From: JBEKZD01 sp050013395
GTDB taxonomy: Bacteria > Verrucomicrobiota > Verrucomicrobiia > Palsa-1439
Assembly (NCBI GenBank): GCA_050013395.1
Contig: JBEKFI010000148.1
Span: 1 to 6,623, forward strand
Direction: 5' to 3'
Length of the DNA: 6,623 nt
The position numbers and the translations under genes are program-made. Under the pieces are notes generated by a model that saw nothing but the letters and a program-made list of their open reading frames with translations, was not told where the DNA came from and made no database searches. This document shows positions 4,449-6,623 of the stretch, in pieces; position 1 is the first letter of the stretch; every line of letters begins with the position of its first letter.

Positions 4449-5234
4449 TTATCGCTTCGGCACTTCACGGCCCAGCTTGGCGAGCACGGCCTGCATGTCC
4501 TGCCAGACTTCCTTCTTGGCGGCGGGATTGCGCAACAGGTAGGCGGGGTGGAACGTCGGCATGATCGGGATGCCGCGAAAATTGTACCAGTTGCCGCGCA
4601 TCTTGGTGATGCCGAGTTGGATGTCCAACAGCGCTTTCATCGCGATGGCACCGAGCGCAACGATCACCTTCGGCTTGATCAACTCGATCTGTGCGAGCAG
4701 GTAGGGCAGACAGTTCGCCACTTCTTCGGGCAACGGCGTGCGGTTTTCCGGTGGCCGGCACTTCAGCACGTTGGCGATGTAAACGTCTTCGCGTTGGTAA
4801 CCCATTGCCTGAATAATTTTCGTCAACAATTGCCCCGCGCGGCCGACGAACGGTTCGCCTTGCGCGTCTTCGTCGGCTCCCGGCGCTTCACCGATGAACA
4901 TCAACTCGGCGCGCGCGTTGCCGACGCCGAAGACAACGCTGTGGCGGCACCGGACCAACTCCGCACACTTCGTGCAGACTTTCGCGCGGGCTTCGATGCG
5001 GGCGAGTTCGGCGGAGATTGGTAGCGCGGGCGTCGCCTCCTCCGCCGAAGTAGCACTGGCTACGGCGGCTGGACCGCCCGCCGATGCTTTTGCAGGACCG
5101 GCGGCAGGCGACACGCCTGCCCTACTAAGTTCCTCCAGCGTCGCCTGCGAGACCTCGACGTGCGTGACGCCGGAGCGTTTCATCTCCTCCAGCGCCGCGA
5201 TGGTTTCGCCGATGATTTGGTGTAACTCGTGCAT
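4449..5234 (-). CDS. Family 4 (UDGa-type) iron-sulfur uracil-DNA glycosylase
   Basis: The enzyme removes uracil from DNA in base excision repair. Counting from ATG 5234 (261 aa), the core starts near residue 85. Four cysteines (87, 90, 159, 175; KVCTKC, VLKCRPPENR, VANCLPYL) have the spacing that binds the family's [4Fe-4S] cluster. Motif A is GEAPGADEDAQGEPF (115-129), and HPAYLLRNP (229-237) is the DNA-contact loop. The family 4 pattern GEAPG with Glu, not the Asp of family 1, is clear. The open frame extends to ATG 5297, but those 21 residues (AEAASARRRPGGRALPTT) come from the palindromic element at 5248-5348, so MHELHQ at 5234 is preferred; no strong ribosome binding site supports either. 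Residues about 38-73 are repeat-derived (entry at 5021-5125). It follows RluD on the same strand. Confidence 0.9.
   Translation of the reverse strand: MHELHQIIGETIAALEEMKRSGVTHVEVSQATLEELSRAGVSPAAGPAKASAGGPAAVASATSAEEATPALPISAELARIEARAKVCTKCAELVRCRHSVVFGVGNARAELMFIGEAPGADEDAQGEPFVGRAGQLLTKIIQAMGYQREDVYIANVLKCRPPENRTPLPEEVANCLPYLLAQIELIKPKVIVALGAIAMKALLDIQLGITKMRGNWYNFRGIPIMPTFHPAYLLRNPAAKKEVWQDMQAVLAKLGREVPKR
5021..5125. repeat. Composite palindromic element in the glycosylase N-terminus
   Basis: GTAGCGCGGGCGTCGCC at 5021 is an imperfect inverted copy of the right end GGCAGGCG-ACA-CGCCTGCC-CTAC (5103-5125). That right end is itself an 8-bp hairpin with a 3-base loop. The middle holds another stem: CCGCC (5042-5046) and GTAGC (5050-5054) pair with GCTAC (5059-5063) and GGCGG (5064-5068). 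The glycosylase reads straight through, giving SRAGVSPAAGPAKASAGG, then PAAVASATSAEEATPALP. The Ala/Gly/Pro composition contrasts with the real enzyme, which begins after it at ISAELARIEAR. The start AGT AGG is read in the same phase as in the methyltransferase. Confidence 0.75.
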
Positions 5235-5247
5235 GTGCTCTGTCGTT

Positions 5248-5348
5248 GGTAGGGCTCGACCGCCGGGCCTTCGCCGCGCCGAAGCGGCTTCGGCCACGCA
5301 GGCGGGCGATCCGCCTCATCACGGACGGCCCGGCGGTCCGTCCCTACC
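5248..5348. repeat. 101-base palindromic element supplying the RluD stop codon
   Basis: Termini are GGTAGGG (5248-5254) and CCCTACC (5342-5348). The 22-base arms agree at 19 positions; the inner shared part is GACCGCCGGGCC and its complement. The centre contains GCCGAAGC (5278-5285), G, GCTTCGGC (5287-5294) and GGCGG (5301-5305) with CCGCC (5311-5315). On the minus strand the right terminus reads CGG TAG GGA in the RluD frame, so the element's TAG is the RluD stop (5346-5344). It then fills the spacer up to the glycosylase start and could act as a structured intergenic RNA. Confidence 0.8.
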
Positions 5349-6369
5349 GCTGCGCAAAAAACTCCTCCATCTCCTCCGGCATCGGCGCCTCAAATTCCAT
5401 GAGCTTTGCCGTTCGCGGGTGCGTGAAGCCGAGTTTATAAGCATGCAACAGCGGGCGGGCAATGGAAATCGTCCCGCCTTCGTCCCAATTGGCGGGACTT
5501 CGGCGGGCGAGGGAGCGAGGACCCGCCTTCGTCCCGCTTCGCGCGACTTCGGCGGACAGGGGAGCGTGGATCCCCGATAGGATCGGGGTAAACGTGGAGC
5601 GTGAACGACCGTACACGGTGTCGCCGACGACGGGATGACCGAGGTGCGCCATGTGGACGCGAATCTGGTGCGTGCGGCCTGTGTGCAACGTGAGTTCGAC
5701 GAGCGCGAATTGGCCGAATTGTTTCAGAACGCGATATTCGGTAAGCGACGGACGGCCACGGGCCACCCGGGCGGACATTTTCTTGCGATTGTGCGCGCTG
5801 CGGCCGATAGCCGTTTCTATTCTCCCGCTGAGTTGCTTGAAGTTTCCCCAGCAGACGGCGCGATAGATTTTCTTCACCGCGCGCGATTTGAACTGGGCGA
5901 CAAGGGATTGGTGCGCCGCGTCGGTCTTGGCGACGACAAGACAGCCGCTGGTGCCTTTGTCGAGTCGATGCACGATGCCGGGTCGTTGGACGCCGCCGAT
6001 GCCGGCGAGCTGGCCGCGGCAGTGGTGCAGCAGCGCGTTGACCAATGTGTGTTCGGCATGCCCCGCAGCAGGATGCACCACCGTGCCCGCCGGTTTGTTC
6101 ACGACAATCAGGTCGTCGTCTTCGTACAGCACGTCGAGCGGAATCGCCTCGGGCGCGGCTTCCAGAGGCCGCGGCGGCGGAATTTCGACGCTAACTCGGT
6201 CGCCCGTGCGCACGCGGTAACTCGGCTTGCCCGGCTTGCCGTTGACGAGCACATTAGCCTGCTCGATCAGCTTTTGCAGGAATGCCCGCGAATACCCGGG
6301 TAATTCCACTTGAAGAAACCGGTCCAATCGTTGGCCACGTGATTCTTCGGTCGCGACATGCACTGTCAT
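5344..6369 (-). CDS. rluD: RluA/RluD family 23S rRNA pseudouridine synthase
   Basis: The enzyme isomerises uridines to pseudouridine in ribosomal RNA, probably in the helix 69 region of 23S rRNA if truly RluD. It has 341 residues; E. coli RluD has about 326. An S4 RNA-binding domain occupies about 12-62 (QRLDRFLQVELPGYSRAFLQ, then NVLVNGKPGKPSYRVRTGD). The catalytic domain follows: NKPAGTVVHPAAGH (91-104), the catalytic loop HRLDKGTSG (134-142) with D137, RKIYRA-like KKIYRAVCWG (166-175), HTGRTHQIRVHMAHLGHPVVGD (229-250; GRTHQIRVHM in the middle) and LHAYKLGFTHP (308-318). Residues 256-304 are an in-frame repeat insertion between VYGR and RPLLHA. The stop lies in a palindromic element. No ribosome binding site precedes ATG 6369, and a TAAAAT six bases upstream suggests a leaderless message. 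Confidence 0.9.
   Translation of the reverse strand: MTVHVATEESRGQRLDRFLQVELPGYSRAFLQKLIEQANVLVNGKPGKPSYRVRTGDRVSVEIPPPRPLEAAPEAIPLDVLYEDDDLIVVNKPAGTVVHPAAGHAEHTLVNALLHHCRGQLAGIGGVQRPGIVHRLDKGTSGCLVVAKTDAAHQSLVAQFKSRAVKKIYRAVCWGNFKQLSGRIETAIGRSAHNRKKMSARVARGRPSLTEYRVLKQFGQFALVELTLHTGRTHQIRVHMAHLGHPVVGDTVYGRSRSTFTPILSGIHAPLSAEVARSGTKAGPRSLARRSPANWDEGGTISIARPLLHAYKLGFTHPRTAKLMEFEAPMPEEMEEFFAQR
5458..5604. repeat. Repeat insertion with 49-base tandem units inside the RluD gene
   Basis: Two tandem 49-base units (5473-5521 and 5522-5570) match at 41 positions; both begin CCCGCCTTCGTCCC and carry GACTTCGGCGG 23 bases in. Unit one forms GTCCCGCC (5471-5478) with GGCGGGAC (5491-5498). A CCCCGAT-AGG-ATCGGGG hairpin (5572-5588) follows. 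On the minus strand the whole block encodes 49 residues (256-304: STFTPILSGIHAPLSAEVAR, then SGTKAGPRSLARRSPANWDE) and leaves the frame open. E. coli RluD has a shorter variable loop at this place, so the insertion is likely surface-exposed and tolerated. Confidence 0.8.
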
Positions 6370-6375
6370 GGCGCG

Positions 6376-6381
6376 ATTTTA
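6376..6381 (-). promoter_or_regulatory. Possible -10 box for a leaderless RluD transcript
   Basis: On the minus strand TAAAAT lies six bases before ATG 6369, so a -12/-7 placement puts transcription start exactly on the A of the ATG. It matches TATAAT at five of six positions. No convincing -35 box is seen (CGCACA-like sequence only). The absence of a Shine-Dalgarno sequence fits a leaderless message. Weak evidence. Confidence 0.25.
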
Positions 6382-6463
6382 TGCAACCGAGCATCGTTGT
6401 GCGAGGGCGGAGTGATCACGACGTGGGCCTCTTGATACTGCCACCGAGGCCGGCTGCGGATAC

Positions 6464-6534
6464 AGTAGCGCGGGCGTCCCGCCCGCTGGTTTGGCGACTT
6501 GCAGTGGAGATACGGGCGGGACGCCCGCGCTACT
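6464..6534. repeat. Perfect 22-bp inverted repeat upstream of RluD
   Basis: The arms at 6464-6485 (AGTAGCGCGGGCGTCCCGCC and two more bases) and 6513-6534 are perfect complements, separated by a 27-base loop. They share the GGGCGTCCCGCC core and AGTAG start with the elements inside the methyltransferase and glycosylase, so this is probably the intact, intergenic form of that family. It lies about 95 bases upstream of the RluD start, within the 254-base region (6370-6623) that otherwise holds no gene I can support. Confidence 0.85.
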
Positions 6535-6585
6535 ACGGTGGTAGTGCCCAGTTGCCCACAATCGCGTCGTCAAAGGAATCCAATC

Positions 6586-6615
6586 TTGACCGCGTGGCGT
6601 GCATGCGATTATTCT
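6586..6615 (+). promoter_or_regulatory. Weak candidate rightward promoter at the window edge
   Basis: TTGACC (6586-6591), 18 bases, TATTCT (6610-6615; four of six matches to TATAAT). It would drive a rightward gene beyond the window, divergent from RluD. The -35 hexamer is the same as that of the candidate promoter at 202. No gene start is visible before the edge, so this is tentative. Confidence 0.25.
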
Positions 6616-6623
6616 CCGTGCCT

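Noticed and set aside
4443..5024. 193-codon open frame on the plus strand
   Set aside because: Antisense to the glycosylase core, no recognisable domain.
5235..5297. Upstream ATG (5297) as glycosylase start
   Set aside because: The extra 21 residues fall within the palindromic element and have no family counterpart; ATG 5234 is more economical, although not proven.
5473..5570. 49-base tandem units considered as a CRISPR array
   Set aside because: Only two diverged units without spacers, inside a coding gene.
5635..6303. 222-codon open frame on the plus strand
   Set aside because: Antisense to the RluD catalytic domain; arises from high GC content.
6464..6534. Inverted repeat as insertion-sequence ends or an attachment site
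   Set aside because: The space between arms is 27 bases with no coding capacity, and the same core recurs as short palindromes elsewhere in the window.

Overview
The window is a high-GC bacterial segment whose coding lies almost wholly on the minus strand. It probably comes from the Verrucomicrobiota (Pedosphaera-like). That placement is an inference, resting on the abundance of short palindromic repeats with GTAGxGC-GGGCGTCCCGCC cores, their 'AGVSPA/VGVPPA' peptide read-outs, and the lack of strong Shine-Dalgarno sequences on most genes. No phylogenetic test was possible.

Layout. Bases 1-257 hold no convincing gene, only a plausible promoter at the right end. A 79-residue orphan gene runs rightwards (258-497). 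Everything else runs leftwards. Read in transcription order from the right: an RluD-type pseudouridine synthase (6369-5344); a family 4 iron-sulfur uracil-DNA glycosylase (5234-4449); a DpnA/HindIII-like beta-class adenine DNA methyltransferase (4282-2840); a winged-helix plus PD-(D/E)XK nuclease, probably the cognate restriction enzyme (2799-2035); a membrane-anchored NERD-domain protein (2020-1208); a 35-codon open relic (1207-1100); and a DUF4258/DUF2283 pair (1030-527). The DUF4258 reading frame is broken near its 3' end. Two housekeeping genes (RNA modification, DNA repair) therefore sit beside a small restriction-modification and defence-like cluster.

The most striking property is the density of palindromic repeats and where they lie. 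At least seven hairpin-forming elements occur in 3.5 kb, and five are inside coding frames: three in the methyltransferase, one in the glycosylase N-terminus, and one in an RluD loop. All five keep the frame open. Several share GGTAGGG/CCCTACC or AGTAGxG termini with a built-in TAG. In the methyltransferase and glycosylase that TAG is out of phase and is read as NGT AGG. At the end of the RluD gene an element of the same kind is in phase and supplies the stop codon. This resembles protein-invading palindromic elements known from Rickettsia, but with unrelated sequence.

Other points of interest are seven GATC sites in 56 bp at the methyltransferase start, including a TTGATC-N6-GATCAA operator-like palindrome, and the recoverable DUF4258 tail in the -1-shifted register, whose stop overlaps the DUF2283 start as ATGA.
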